NCBI RefSeq assembly: GCF_000764305.2 | Contig: NW_025944084.1 | Location: forward strand, 62,001 to 126,000 | Direction of reading: 5' to 3' | DNA: 64,000 nucleotides | DNA from: Hyalella azteca | Lineage: Eukaryota > Arthropoda > Malacostraca > Amphipoda > Hyalellidae | Part shown: positions 1 through 12,299 of the stretch, piece by piece | Position numbering within the stretch: position 1 is the stretch's first letter | How the letters are laid out: every line of letters starts with the position of its first letter | Notes under the pieces: generated by a model | Seen by the model: the letters and a program-made list of their open reading frames with translations, nothing else | Database searches by the model: none | What the model was told of the DNA's origin: nothing | Position numbers and translations under genes: made by a program

Positions 1-174
1 AAGAGAAGATGGAGAAAAGAACGTCGCCAAGCCTCTTGTAGGCCATCTAACGTAACAAGGGGTGGAAAGAAGGTAAAAAAAATTTTAGCTCGTGACCGCT
101 GGTTGAAGTCACTGCAGTTGGAGGTGGCCCGGTGGAGGTGTTCTTGGGGAAGTGCGGGCGCTCCCTGGCGGTAG
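1..174 (+). other. Open frame running in from the window edge, basic peptide, unidentified
   Basis: Frame 1 is open from the first base to a TAG at 172-174 and reads as a Lys/Arg/Trp-rich peptide of 57 residues. I recognise no domain. It could be the tail of a mobile-element protein or a chance open frame. A good splice donor (GTAAGTATAT at 239) lies just downstream in another frame, so a non-coding or coding exon ending at 238 is an alternative reading. Little can be said without the upstream sequence. Confidence 0.15.
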
Positions 175-238
175 TTCCTCTCCACTCATCGTCTCCCGGC
201 CTCGTTTTTTCTTTTTGTACATGCTCAGAGTTCTCGTG

Positions 239-248
239 GTAAGTATAT
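239..248 (+). other. Candidate 5' splice site
   Basis: The sequence TCGTG|GTAAGTATAT matches the donor consensus closely. The preceding stretch from 121 to 238 follows CTGCAG at 115-120 and is GC-richer than its surroundings, and one frame is open across it. It may be an exon of a gene whose other exons lie outside the window or are unrecognised here. No partner exon was identified. Confidence 0.2.
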
Positions 249-324
249 GTTTAGATTGAACTATCTGTGCCCACAGGTATGGAACTAATTTCCTTTTTAC
301 AACGAGATTCTCGTAACATTTCAT

Positions 325-3130
325 TATATACTAATTGAGACTAATTTGGGACCCGTACGGGGTCACGTGCCAGAATTTCTCGCTTCAGTGAAATTAGTCC
401 CCTCCTGGGCCATGACAGGCATACAGTTTTAACCAGAAAATCTTTGATAGAGAATATTATCCCTAGTTAATGGAACATACATTTCTAGGAACATTAAAAA
501 TAAATAGGATCGCAGAAGTATGTATAGACAATTTCAGTTATATTTGATATCGTCACCATTTAAATCAACAAATATATATATCGGGGACCCGTCCTCGCTT
601 CATACACAAGGCTTCGCTAGTTCTGGCCTTTCATCTCGCAGGAATGGCCTGGTTCTGCAATACATCTCTTGGTAAGACACGGTACAATTTCAATAACGTT
701 TTAACTTAAATTATCTTAACTTAGCAACATTCTAACCCCCCCTCCTTGCTAATCGTTCCGACTCGGTTCCTAATACAATTTGGATCTCGGATGATTTTAA
801 GTCAGTCTTCCCCCCATAAACACACTCTCCCCGTCTTCCTTTTGCTCTCCGCGTCTACCGTTTTCTGTTTTGCGTGCCCGTTACCGTTTTCTACGAAGTT
901 TTTCTTTGCTGGCACCTTAACCGATCGTTTTCTACTTCGCGTGTTCGGTGGAAATTTATACGGTTGCCTTGGTAACCGTCACCCGACTCGTGCGCGCCAT
1001 TCTACATGTTGAATCCCTATACTCAAGAATTTCCTAGATCATTCTATGTAAGAATTTTCCTATCGGCCATGCAGCCCTGCAAAAAAATTTTTTACACTGC
1101 GTATTTGCCTCCGCCCGTGCTCGCTTTCGACACTGTTCTTAACCACACTCCCGGGTTTTTTATTCTATATATAAAAGAATTCACATTCGGATTTGAATGC
1201 ACTATCAGCTCTTGCGTACTGCAACCACTGCCTACTTATTCATTCCAACGCAAGGCCTCCGGATCGTACCGACTCATTTTATCTTGGCGAATACGTTTTT
1301 TCATTGCTCCTTGGCCTGGCAGCAGCTGTTAGTCATCCACGCTTTTATTTTCCTTTCGGCCACAGGTACTGAACTGAACGCCTGTGCACTAGATTTCAGT
1401 CCTCTCCGCATGGCCTATTAATTTAGTTGGTCAGGTCTAAGACTTCCTACTTCTCGTAAAAAGTGCGATAATATTTAATCCAATCTTTCTTCCCTTTCTC
1501 TCATTTCACTTCTTATTAATCCTCGGTAATCTGCCGGCGTAGTAATAATCTAGGTCAACGTCCGACCCTCGAGCAATAGTGACAAAGTCGCTACGTACGT
1601 TGTTCAAAAATTTGAAAATTTTCTATCCTAGTTATTTTGTCGCGAATCTTCTCGTCTATACCGATTTATACCCTCGACGTTTGTCTCATTTCTCTACTTT
1701 GGGTCGACCATCATCGAATTGGGTCTTTCTCAAATTCGCTTCCTCGTAAGAAAGTACCGTTTCTAGGGAATCCGTTTGTTTAATATCTCTGGCCAATTAA
1801 AGACAGTAAACTTTGGGTGCCCTCTCAAGGAAAGTCTTGGGAGAGAAGCAATAGTCAGAAATTCGTTCAGGTCACAGCGTCCCGCAACCTGTGGAACTTG
1901 TATCGTTTCTCCACAAAACTGGCGCTCTATCACATATCGCAAGATGAACGGCAAAGATGACCATTAGACTTTCGTCTTATCCCCTTAAAAAAACATTTTG
2001 CTGCAGCATTTCTTCTCAAGCGGCATTAGTCCTCGCAGAGCTAATCATCACGTCTTTCATAATCCTCGCGGCATTCATCATCGCGGCTTACTCATTATTC
2101 ATCACTTAAATCTCGCAGCATTCCTCATCGCGAACTTACTCGTTATCTCATTCATTGTCACATAATCCCTCGCGGCATTAATCCTCGCAAAATTTCTTTC
2201 TCATTCTTTCATTAATCATCACAACATCAATAATCGCGGTATTTTTCCTCGCGGCGTCGTAATTCCTCCTATTTACAAACTTGGGCAACGGCGAATTCTT
2301 CTGCGGTACCTCAGTACAACGTTTAATCTCCCGGCACTTAGAGTTTCACAAAGTGAGAACTGTAGCTAGCTAGATGTTTTCATCTAGTTCACAGGCCTGC
2401 GAAGTTTTAAACACGCAGTTCTCAGCCGTTATAACCCACCTATTCCAACGTATTTCCGCACTGCTCTAATCGCATCCGGAATTAATTTGTAATATTTCAT
2501 TATGTAAACCCCTGTAATATTTCATTTATCGCAACCTCCGTCTTCGTAATCCTAGTTCTCACGGCCCCCCTAGATTTTTCCACAGAATAATTCTTACGTA
2601 ATTGACCCATTCATACCCAAAAAGATACTTCCTCCCTACCTATTTAATTTCCTAGCGCATTAACTTCGTACTATAAACTGTTTCGTGTGCTCTTTTAATC
2701 CTGTTGTATTTTTCAGCGTTATCTCTGCTTATCCCGTACCTCGGAATTTCTAATCTCGTTCATGTTTTACACGTCGATAAATAGAACTACCTTTCCGTCG
2801 TAACTTCCCGCTCGGTTGAATTTCTACATCTGCATTATATTTCACAGAGGAAGGCAGGAAAAAAACGGTTGCTCTTACTAACCTTCGTTTCTATGTTAGC
2901 ATCTAACTGCTCTAACTGCCACTGTGCTGCGGTAGTAATTTTACTACCCAAATCCCCATTGCTTTACTGCCTCAAGCGCCCGTCTTAAGTCGAAGCGATA
3001 CATTCCATTGCGCATGGTTTATGACCCCTTCGAGCGCGCAGTCTTTATAACTCGCCCTTCCGCGAACTTCCTTATTTACATTTCCTCCACCCTAACCGCC
3101 GCAGTTTGCTCTCATACACGCAACGCATGA
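325..3130. other. Gene-free tract, strongly pyrimidine-rich on the + strand
   Basis: No gene is recognised. From about 560 to 2840 the + strand is dominated by C and T, unlike the flanks. Positions 2020-2270 are a degenerate array of CTCGCGGCATT-like and CATCATCGCGG-like words. Short open frames (for example 1006-1332) carry no recognisable domain. Such skew with imperfect short repeats often marks untranslated parts of a large mobile element, but no terminal repeats or coding remnant were found to prove it. Confidence 0.4.
2020..2270 (+). repeat. Degenerate CGCGG-word repeat array
   Basis: Variants of CTCGCGGCATT, CTCGCAGCATT and CATCGCGGCTTA recur about every 15-35 bases between runs of TCATTCATTA. 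The array is imperfect and has no fixed period. It lies inside the pyrimidine-rich tract. No function is apparent. Confidence 0.4.
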
Positions 3131-3893
3131 AGAAATAAAGATAATTAAAGTAGAGAAATTAAAGTTTAGTGTCCCACTGTTCGTGATTACTGGTGATTAA
3201 GAAACAAAAATTAGAATTACATTGCTTCACAAGCCATTGCTGCTCTTGAATTTTTCGGTATTAAGATAGACTACTTGTGCAATAATCTCCGTTGCGCATC
3301 ACTGATCTTGCAACCATTAGTGACGAATAAATTGTTTATGTTGGAAACTAGTCTACACTAGCAGAGAGATCAATGAACAATCAAAAAATAAATATATATA
3401 GTCCATAATTTTATAAATACTTATAAAATTAGTTTTGGATGGCAGAATTTGTTGATTTATACGCGTGCGATTAACGACCAGAGAATGCGTTGATTTAAAT
3501 TATTGAAGAGTCGGACAATTCTTCAGATGACGTTGATAGATCGAAAGGCATATATCAGGAATTAGTTTTAGTTTATTAACGACGTTTCTAATGTAACAAA
3601 CATTCATTTTCAAGTTACAAAGAGCATTAAATATTGAAATTTTGGTGGAAATAAGTAGATAATATACGTAAATTGGATACTACAGTAAAATTTTGAATCA
3701 GAAAATCACTCTGAAAACCATTTCAAAGTTCAGCCAAATCCGGTAGTTAATACTTATATATATATATATATTTATAAATTGCACTTTACCGGACTATGAT
3801 TATTTTTGACCCAATGACCTAAGTAAAGTTGTGAAAAAAAGTAAAAAAAACCTAACCTGGCTGGACCTAACCTTAGTAGAAAGGTGTCAAGCT
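3131..3893. other. AT-rich gene-free stretch
   Basis: There is no open frame of note and no recognisable gene. It contains a TA dinucleotide run at about 3752-3771 and short CCTAACC words at 3850-3872 that resemble the arthropod telomere repeat. Confidence 0.4.
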
Positions 3894-4286
3894 ATGTAAA
3901 GAAGGGTTTTATACACACCTAACCCTAACTCTAACCCTAACCAAGCGAGGTTGGCGTTTTTTAGAATGTCCGGTAGTGTAGTTCATTTATTTTCGTGTCC
4001 GGTTTTTAAGTACAAACTAATTGTAAGATACGTAACCGGACTCGACTTTGTCCGGTTTTCTAACCTCTGTCCGGTAATGTTACCAATCTTGTCCGGTAAT
4101 TGTTCGAAAACAGAGGTTAGAAAACCGGACAAAGTCGAGTCCAGTTATGTATCTTACAATTAGTTTGTACTTAAAAACCGGACACGAAAATGAATGAACT
4201 ACACTATCGGACATTCTAAAAAACGCCAACCTCGCTAGGTTAGGGTTAGAGTTAGGGTTAGGTGTGTATAAAACCCTTCTTTACAT
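3894..4286. repeat. Long inverted repeat (hairpin element) with telomere-like words
   Basis: The left arm (3894-4070) and right arm (4110-4286) are near-perfect reverse complements around a loop of about 40 bases. The outer arm starts ATGTAAAGAAGGGTTTTATA. Each arm contains a run of CTAACCC/CTAACTC words. TGTCCGG occurs repeatedly in arms and loop, twice in the loop as TGTCCGGTAAT. TA-rich sequence flanks both ends, consistent with a TA target duplication. This is the structure of a foldback MITE; its superfamily is not identified. A transcript would fold into a stem of about 176 bp. Confidence 0.75.
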
Positions 4287-5628
4287 ATATATATATATTA
4301 GCTTCTTGTTAGTTTTTTCAATAAGTCGTACTAAATTCTTCGTAGGTGTTGGAAGATTGAAAATTAAATTACCGATAGACATTTTTAATATTGAACGACA
4401 TTTCGAATGTACAACATTCATTTTCAAGTTAAAGACGCATTGAGTAACGAAATTTGGGTTGACATATGTACGAAATCAAGTAAAGTGGATACCATTCAAA
4501 TAATGCTAAAATTTCGTTAACGTGATACTACCTACAGGAAGATTTTACAAGCGCAAAAAACTACTCGGAAAACAATCTCAAAGTTCTGACGAAGCCGGTG
4601 GTTTGAAGGTTGATAGCTGGAGTCCTCTCCTTAATTCTTAACCTTCAGGTAGAACCCTGCCTTAAAATGACCTGCTCCTGCACCTACAGAGCAGCGGCGA
4701 GTCTTCCACCGCTGGGGGAGATGCAACGTCTCAGAATCGACCAGCACTGAGTAGTTATCCATGAAGCTTCATCAACGTAATTTTCCTAATAATTTACTAA
4801 ACATAATTTATGTTGATTTTATAGTTTTTGTTGCGAATAATATTTTAAATGACCATTTTCTGAATCATGCAACGTCGGACAACAAGTTTATACTCATTGA
4901 GCACTGCCAAGCATCAACATGATCACCAACTGAACAACACTAAGCGTATATTGAGCTTGATACGTTCAATTTCTCACATGAATATCCCATCAGAGAAGAT
5001 CATGAAGATGAGATATTTATTCTATGATCTACGTAGGTCGCAGGCATGGCATTTCGTTCACACTGAATTTCACGCATTCTTGTTTCTTATGGCGTGTCGG
5101 TGAGTTCTTTTATACTTCTGAGTTTGAAGCTCGGGCTCAAAGCTGATGTAAGAATAGATCTTACAGTACAGAGTTGCTGTATTATTCTTACCTGGACAAT
5201 TCTTATTTATTTCTATGTTATTGTTACCAGGGAAACAATTACTTCTGTCACTGTGCAATTAACGCTGGGGAAGTGATAAACAAAACGAGTGGAAATTCTT
5301 GAGTTTATGCGCGAAACATATGTTAAAAGTTTAGATTTTCGTCATTTCTTGGTTGTCGTTCAAATATCAAATCCGTCTGTTCTAAGTTATCTGTCGTACC
5401 TGCTCATATTAGGGATTCAATGATAAATTAGAAATGATCTTCTGATTCGAGAATTCCATGCTGTTTACCATGTATAATTCCTATTTTTAAAAAATGATTT
5501 GAAAGGAAAGTTGCCGGTGCCGGCAGATACATTTTCTAGGACAGGTGCTCAAGCGAGTTCTTAGTGATAATATTTCTGATATTTCGAAATTGAAAATTTG
5601 GAAGTGTCGGCTTTGAAGATTAGACCAT
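4287..5628. other. Gene-free stretch
   Basis: A possible exon-like open segment ends at a donor-like CG|GTGAGT at about 5098, but the encoded peptide (from 4867) matches nothing I recognise. The rest is AT-rich with no repeat structure that I could see. Confidence 0.35.
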
Positions 5629-5932
5629 CAGGGGCCGTATTATCAAAACTTCGTAACTTTTTGTACTTCTTTTGTACTGTAAAAATTCTATCGCAAGTCA
5701 TAGTGTTGCTACGTGCTAGTAAATTAATAGTTTCCTATCGCTTCAGCAGACACTCTAAACTTGTGGGGAACTTCACTTGCGACATCTCCGAGCAGGCGTA
5801 CAGTTACGTTACTTATCTTCCCGCGCAAATGTTTTGATAATACCACCTCTAGAGTTACGTCATCAAGTCATCACTTACGCCACTCGTAAGTCGATTTTGC
5901 TTACATACGAAGTTTTGATAATACGGCCCCTG
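5629..5932. mobile_element. Short inverted-repeat element (MITE), about 304 bp
   Basis: The ends are inverted repeats of about 27 bp: CAGGGGCCGTATTATCAAAA at the left and its complement ending at 5932. A third degenerate copy of the TTTTGATAATACC end lies at 5828-5845. No clear target duplication is visible and there is no coding remnant. The element is non-autonomous and its superfamily is unassigned. Confidence 0.65.
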
Positions 5933-7412
5933 GCCAGTTGCCGGTTCTGAACACCACGGAATTGTCACAGCTCTCCAAGTCGCGAACACGCAACTCACTG
6001 TCAATCTTGGTCCTAACAACTCGGCCACCTCGCCGAGTGGAATCTTGCATGCTAGAAAAAATTTCCGACTCAATAGATTCAATAAAGGGGAGGAAGTTCA
6101 GCTTAATAGATATATTTCTCTGAACCTCAGAAACTGCTGATGGTAATATAATATAATTTTAATAGCCGCGTGATAATACTAGGAAGATTTATTCCGTAGG
6201 ACGCTAGGAACCGATTTAAATGTATTTACTCAGGTCCTATTTTTTTAAAAAATGAGCTATATTGTGCTCAATATTTACATTTTCTTTTCTATACAGCAAA
6301 TTATATATTGAATAACTAATTTAAATTTCACCCATGTTTTACTTCAATAACAGGAAACATTTCACGATTTAGAGTTCTGTCTTCTGATCAGTGCCTGCAA
6401 CCTCCGACTCCCGTGTATATAGTTCAAATTTTTATTGTTTATTTGTGAGTGAGAACTCTGTGACAAGCAACAATTTATAAACCTAACAAAAATTTACGTT
6501 TTTCAACGAGTCAAATGAATAAAGATCTACAGATGAAAAAATTAGGGTGAGAAGTTCATTATTTACAATAAAAAGGTCATTAATTTGTTTACTTATAAGA
6601 CTATCCCTATTCGTATCTCAAGGCCAGGTGATTATAACGTATGGCCACAAGGGTTTCAATTTATTGAGCCTACAGCGTACAGTTGAGCGTCGCATCGACT
6701 TACCATTGCTGCGAGTATTGCTTCCTAGTCAGACTTATTCTAGTAACTTTTGTTGACGACTGTACCACCAAAAAACTTATGACAAAGCGGCACTGGGAAG
6801 TCCACTATAATTACTATATGATGAAAATTTCGAAATTTGTTGGAGCTAGTTTATCGAATTTTAAATTTTTTCCGTAGAGCTGAAGAAGCATATAGGTAGA
6901 ATTATGAAATTTATGCGCAGCGTAATGGAGAAGCCATTTGACAAGGTTTGTGCAATAATGTACTTGATGCGAGGAAGTCGAAGGTCATTAATACAATTGA
7001 GTTCTTTTAATTCCGTGAGTACGATGATTTCCAGTAAATCGTTTAAAGACGGTTTTAGGCTCCATTCAATTATTTAGAATCAGGTTCAATATGAGGAATA
7101 ACCGTGAGTGCTTTACAAAAATTAGGTCAGTTATACGAGGGATAGTCTCACTCAGACGCGCCTCGTTCCTTGATCGCGATGCTCATCTCCAACGTCTTCT
7201 ACACGCTCTTCTTGCAGGATCCCATACTTAGTCTTGAACAGTAGGAACTCTTCCAATGATTTAGTCGTATCTGAAATATTCAAGGATGCCTGTCGAAAGC
7301 TTTTACCTGTGTTATTCTAGTATGTCAGCCCTTCTATAGCAAAAAAATGTAACATTCATACGTAACTTCCGCGCAGCGCCTAAACTAACGAGTTCGATGC
7401 CACTGCGCCTTA
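5933..7412. other. Gene-free stretch
   Basis: AT-rich DNA with only short open frames and no recognisable protein, RNA gene or repeat, up to the TTA at 7410-7412 that flanks the next element. Confidence 0.35.
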
Positions 7413-7716
7413 AGGCCCGTTTACACTAGTGGCAACGACATGCGCTTTGAGTCGTTTGCTGCAGTGCCTCACCGCGAACAGTAGTTGCCACCTAGACGTC
7501 AATGAGGATGGATGTAACCGAATTTGAGCCATTGTTCTCGGGTGTGCTGCGGTCCGTCATTCTTCGCACTATGCCAGTTATAAACGAGAATTTAACATAG
7601 GCATCATAATAAGAGAACGAGCACATTAAAAAAGATACAGTTTATAAAAAATATAGTCTATTCTTAAATAAAAAGTTACAATATTCGTACCGATATTATA
7701 TCATCCTTTGAAATCG

Positions 7717-7905
7717 CTAAACGGTAATGCATACATTGTCAGGAGTTGCTAAAATCACATAAACTAAACACATGATGTAAAAATAACTTACATCATTTGC
7801 GTTTCGATTTTTGTACTCCTTTGACCGAACACTCCATAGGCATTCATTTTCTCTATAAAGATCAATAAGGCTCTCCACTAGAGAGTGACTCCAAACGAGT
7901 GGTGT
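7717..7905 (-). pseudogene. MADF-domain remnant inside the PIF/Harbinger-like element
   Basis: The translated segment includes a run L-I-x-L-Y-R-E-N-x-C-L-W followed by YKNRNAND, the typical first helix pair of MADF (Adf-1/BESS family) DNA-binding domains. The second half of the domain is absent and the frame decays into unrelated residues. I read it as the relic of the DNA-binding accessory protein of the surrounding element rather than a host gene. Confidence 0.5.
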
Positions 7906-7984
7906 TAGTCGACATTTGGTGTGCCGGACCAGCGTACACAATCAACCGTACTAGACCACAGACAGCTATCTATTAACTAAGAAT

Positions 7985-8085
7985 TTAAAAGCAAAGAATA
8001 GTCCACAAAAATTCATATCTTTATAGAAAACGTTTCGGAGACCAGCTCCATCGTCAGCTCGTAGAATCACAAATCAGAAGTCACA
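7985..8085 (-). mobile_element. Penelope-like element 3' end fragment, nested
   Basis: Read on the - strand, the segment runs GATGGAGCTGGTCTCCGAAA, then the CGTTTTCTA stretch and a GAATTTTTGTGGAC-type tail. It matches the tail at 44556-44643 that follows a GIY-YIG remnant. It has no coding part. It lies inside the TTA-flanked element, so it inserted later. Confidence 0.55.
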
Positions 8086-8374
8086 AATTAAACATTGAAA
8101 CCATAGAACGAATTGAATTTCTTTAATTAATAATTAATTTAGATTTTTAATTTGATTTAAATTCTTAGTTTATTTGCGATTTAAGCATACAAGTGATATC
8201 AATTCTTTAATAGCTATCTACTAAGCGCCGCCTTGTGTTGCATGAGGCATGGCCCCTGTCAATCGCTAGCTCGTCAATCGGTCAAGAAGCGCATGCAGAG
8301 GCTGCAAAGCGCCTCTGCACGCGCTTTGAGGCACTTGATTCTCGTGTGTTGCCCCTAGTGTGAACGGGCCTTTA

Positions 8375-9548
8375 TACTGGTGAGCTGATACCCGAGAATA
8401 GCCGCGCCTAACCCCACAGCCAGCGGTGGAACCCATGGCTTGCCTTTTTTTCGCTCGGCTCGGCTCGTAAAGCTCCACACACTGGCAGATTTAGGAGGTT
8501 TGAAGGCGAGCCGAAGTTAACTCGCAAGTCACTCTAAAGCTTATCAGGCTGTTTTAGCAGTATACGCTTTATATTAGGCTACTGACCTATGAAACGAATT
8601 ATTGTATGATTACAGTGAGCCATAGTCAAGTGGGCAATAACATCATTAAAATAAACGTAAGTGAAATATTTATTGATGTTAATACAAATATTTTTACTGT
8701 TTATAAATATTATATGTAGCAAACTCTAGCCAATTTATTAACTATAAAGTGGAAATATTTAGAGTATATCTGGCTTGGAAATGCCTGATTTTAGCTTTAC
8801 TGTCAGTGAAAAGTTGGCAACGCTGGCTGGGCCGAGTTCGCACGACTCCAGAATTAATTGCAATCGATGGATGCCACATTAGAGAAGCTGTTCTACGCCT
8901 GCACTCTTATGTCGACTCTTATTTAACCTTCAATCATCGGATAAATAAACCCTTGTTGATGTAATTTGCATGTAAAAAACCGTAATTAAGCTATATCGTC
9001 ACTATATACAGTGTTAATCTCTACAATCCGTTACAGCTGACACGAGCGTCGCAACCACTTGCTTCGGGACGGACTGGCTTCGTTGGTGAGGAATTCCCAG
9101 TCCCACACTTGGCGTCAGTGTTGCCAGGATTTTCTTGGCGAGAATACCAGATTGCCTATCTGTAACAGAAATACTATTGTTCAAAAAAACAGACTAATAC
9201 CTCCAAATTTAATGAAACTAGTCGTCAGAAACGTTGGTTAGAAAAAGAAAAAAATACCAGATTTGTGAAATCTGGTATAGAAATATACCATCTTGCAACG
9301 CTGAGTCTCGGCCGGCAGCCGCTTAAGCTTCAGGCGGCCAGCGTCCACCGCGGCACCGCGGAAACAAAACAAAACCGCCGCCGCCCAGCGCCCTAGTAAC
9401 AATTTTGGAAGGGGCCCATGCTGGCCCAAGGTGGCGAAACGATATTGGCCACATGTGGAAGTGACATATAGCAGCCTCATGGTTTTTGTGAAAATTCTGC
9501 CCAGCTAGGACATGTAGAAATCACACGATTTCTACATAGAGCCAACAT
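8375..9548. other. Gene-free stretch up to the assembly gap
   Basis: No gene is recognised. A short perfect hairpin (TACCAGATTT, three-base loop, AAATCTGGTA) lies at 9257-9279. The 9300-9480 part is GC-rich but has no recognisable product. Confidence 0.35.
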
Positions 9549-9988
9549 NNNNNNNNNNNNNNNNNNNNNNNNNNNNNNNNNNNNNNNNNNNNNNNNNNNN
9601 NNNNNNNNNNNNNNNNNNNNNNNNNNNNNNNNNNNNNNNNNNNNNNNNNNNNNNNNNNNNNNNNNNNNNNNNNNNNNNNNNNNNNNNNNNNNNNNNNNNN
9701 NNNNNNNNNNNNNNNNNNNNNNNNNNNNNNNNNNNNNNNNNNNNNNNNNNNNNNNNNNNNNNNNNNNNNNNNNNNNNNNNNNNNNNNNNNNNNNNNNNNN
9801 NNNNNNNNNNNNNNNNNNNNNNNNNNNNNNNNNNNNNNNNNNNNNNNNNNNNNNNNNNNNNNNNNNNNNNNNNNNNNNNNNNNNNNNNNNNNNNNNNNNN
9901 NNNNNNNNNNNNNNNNNNNNNNNNNNNNNNNNNNNNNNNNNNNNNNNNNNNNNNNNNNNNNNNNNNNNNNNNNNNNNNNNNNNNNNNN
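9549..9988. other. Assembly gap (run of N)
   Basis: 440 undetermined bases. Nothing can be called here, and open frames that cross it are artefacts. Confidence 0.99.
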
Positions 9989-11130
9989 GTGGTAGGTTAC
10001 GCACTGCGCATGTTGGCGCTCAAGCAACATCTAATTATCCTGAAGAATCAAGGAGTTTCTTCACTTGTTGCATACTTCAGCCGACGTAATCAACAATTTA
10101 CTAAATGCGATTATTGATCAAGAAAGTTACAGTTTTGGTCTGAAATATTACCATGAGGTATTGTGGATATAACTTGAAAACCAGAATTCTGAAGAAATAA
10201 GCTGCTTTCAAAAGCTCGAAAAAAGCCGTTCGCATTTTTATAGCTCTTCTGATACTTTGCAAGATTAGAATGCGAATGGCAGGTAGTTCATTTGAACTTG
10301 GTTGTTGTGATATTTATAAGTGCATAAGACATTAGCAACGCCCGTTCCCCTAAACTTCGCTCTCCTCGCAGTTTTTATAAGCTAGTTAGTTATAGGATCA
10401 CACATGAACATTACTTACAGTTACAGAAGCAGATCAAGATATAAGCTCAAGTACTATAGTTCGTGCTTCATATCCCCTAGTTCAATGTTTTTAGCTTTGC
10501 CTATTTAGGGCTCTGTAAAAATTTCTTCCGTCGACGGTCGACGACTTTGTTAACGTAGCGCGTAACTCTGACTTCAGCGAAGAAAGGACCGCGATGTGGA
10601 CGTACCCCGTACTGGCAGTCTCGCATGCGGCGTGGCGCTGTATTGAAAGTTAGTTGGCTGCAAGTATCCTGTTATTCGTGTGAACATTGACGTGAATTTT
10701 CTTAGTCCTCGATTGTCGATGCCTTCACGAAGAATATATATTGTCCCTCCTTGGGTTGAATATGGTGCCCTGCTTTATTGAAAATAACGATCTGTAAGAG
10801 TGGTAAGACTAACCCGGAACTGTCAGGTTTTCTTAGCTAACACAAATTCTAACGTGCGCCGGTGGCGCTCTATCTAGGCGGCAGCATCCAGCGAAGTTTT
10901 GCCCCCTGATGCAGAGTGCTGTTATGCTGACTTTAACTTATCCTCGTGCTATTGAGATCTCATTGCCGAATGATAGATTTTCATGCTATAGATAGATGCT
11001 TATTACAGTCAATCGATGTAGCATACTATAGACTTCATTTTTTCTGTTACAAAATGCTGTAGCGGTTTACATAATACTGAATTATATTCAATCCCTGCTA
11101 CATTACGCGCGCCGCTGCAATCCAGACTTA
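9989..11130. other. Gene-free stretch
   Basis: There is no supported gene. A CpG-rich patch at about 10520-10660 (GTCGACGGTCGACGAC and following) has an ATG at 10593 with a short open frame, which could be a first exon or promoter region of something unseen, but no splice partner was found. Confidence 0.3.
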
Positions 11131-11823
11131 AGGTGCTTGTACACGGGGATAGTGCAGACGGCTAGTGACGGTCGCTTGGTGACTATCCGGCAAGTAAGCC
11201 TGTTCACACGTGGAGAGTAGAAGGTGACGCTATCTTCTCTTTCGCGCCCGCCAGTGCGTCATTAGAAGCCGTCGAGTGAGGTCTGCGAAGATGGTTAGTG
11301 GATCACCTTCAACAACTCGATTCTGTAAGTCGTTTTTATACTATTTATTCTAGCCCTTGAAAATGCAGCGTCGGGAACAACTAAACCCTGACTAATAAGG
11401 TCTTCTTTCCGTTTCAAAATACTCGTTTCTCCCTTCATTTTGTTGGAGAAACTATCATGGAAAACATTATACTTTAATTCATATCTTTGGAATATTTCAA
11501 AAATAATTGAATATCGTCTGGAATCCACTTAGTTTGTTTCTTCTTAGAAACATTATCGTTCAAACAAGCCATGATTCACTTGACCCGAGATACTTCGAAA
11601 GAGCGGCACAGATGCTCTCACCATGGCTGCATCAGCGCTACTAGCCAGTAGCCAGTTCTCCAGCGCAGATATCAACACATCGTTGTCTTTCTCGGCCGCG
11701 TCTCGGGCACTTGCCGGCGCATGCCTCTGAAGCGGCTGAACCCCTATACACGAGGCTAGTAGCGTGGACAGTTCAAGCGCCGGATGAACTAGCGGCTAGT
11801 ACTATCCCTGTGTACAGGCACCT
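11131..11823. mobile_element. PIF/Harbinger-like non-autonomous element with MADF remnant
   Basis: The left end is AGGTGCTTGTACACGGGGAT and the right end is its complement (ATCCCTGTGTACAGGCACCT). The left flank is TTA (11128-11130) and the right flank is TTN (11824-11826), consistent with a TTA target duplication. The - strand at 11295-11528 encodes a peptide whose end (INSIKTTYRIELLKVI) looks like the last helix of a MADF domain. The same family recurs at 18421-19509. Confidence 0.65.
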
Positions 11824-11826
11824 TTN

Positions 11827-12047
11827 CAGTTAAAACCTGTACGAATAGGCTTCTGTATTCTATGGTTTCAGGTGCCAGCCTGAGCAGGTAACCAACCAGC
11901 ACGCTGGCAACCTGCTTCAACCTGCCACAAGAATGAACATAGGATAATAATGTAAGTGTTCACAGTGAAAACCTGTACGAATAGGCTTCTGTATTCTATG
12001 GTTTCAGGCGCCAGCCTGAGCAGGTAACCAGCACGCTGGCAACCTGC
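11827..12047 (+). repeat. Direct duplication of an 85-bp unit
   Basis: Units at 11827-11912 and 11963-12047 both begin CAGT(T/G)AAAACCTGTACG and end in GCTGGCAACCTGCT. The first has an extra AACC. The pair starts immediately at the right end of the preceding element. It contains short self-complementary GCCAGC/GCTGGC words and is not coding. Confidence 0.7.
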
Positions 12048-12299
12048 TCTCACTGTGTGCGTACCCTAATGCAGTCAAGTGAGCAGAAACTAAGAAAAGC
12101 CGTCCGGCAGTCAGTGAAAAAAGGCGGGGAGACAGGGTAAGCGTGGAGGTAGAGTTATGCCGGGGGAAAACAGCTGCGACGAACGGACGGGCTGGAGTAC
12201 TGCCTGTACTGGCTGTGTATCAACAGCGGTATGGCGTAGGGAGTTGCTTACCGAAAATCGTGATTAGGTTAGACGGCATGGGATAGGACGGTTTTCAAT

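Larger units (their letters stand above)
7413..8371. mobile_element. PIF/Harbinger-like non-autonomous element with MADF remnant
   Basis: The ends are inverted: AGGCCCGTTTACACTAG at the left, and CTAGTGTGAACGGGCCT at the right. Flanking TTA at 7410-7412 and 8372-8374 is a three-base target duplication, the hallmark of PIF/Harbinger insertion. The next 50 or so internal bases also match imperfectly between ends. On the - strand at about 7770-7900 lies a peptide like a MADF domain start (LIDLYRENECLWSVRSKEYK), and MADF/Myb-like proteins accompany this superfamily. No transposase remains. A Penelope-like 3' end is nested inside. The superfamily call is inferred from target duplication plus MADF. 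Confidence 0.7.

Noticed and set aside
9477..10030. Two - strand open frames of about 170 codons
   Set aside because: They consist almost entirely of the N gap.
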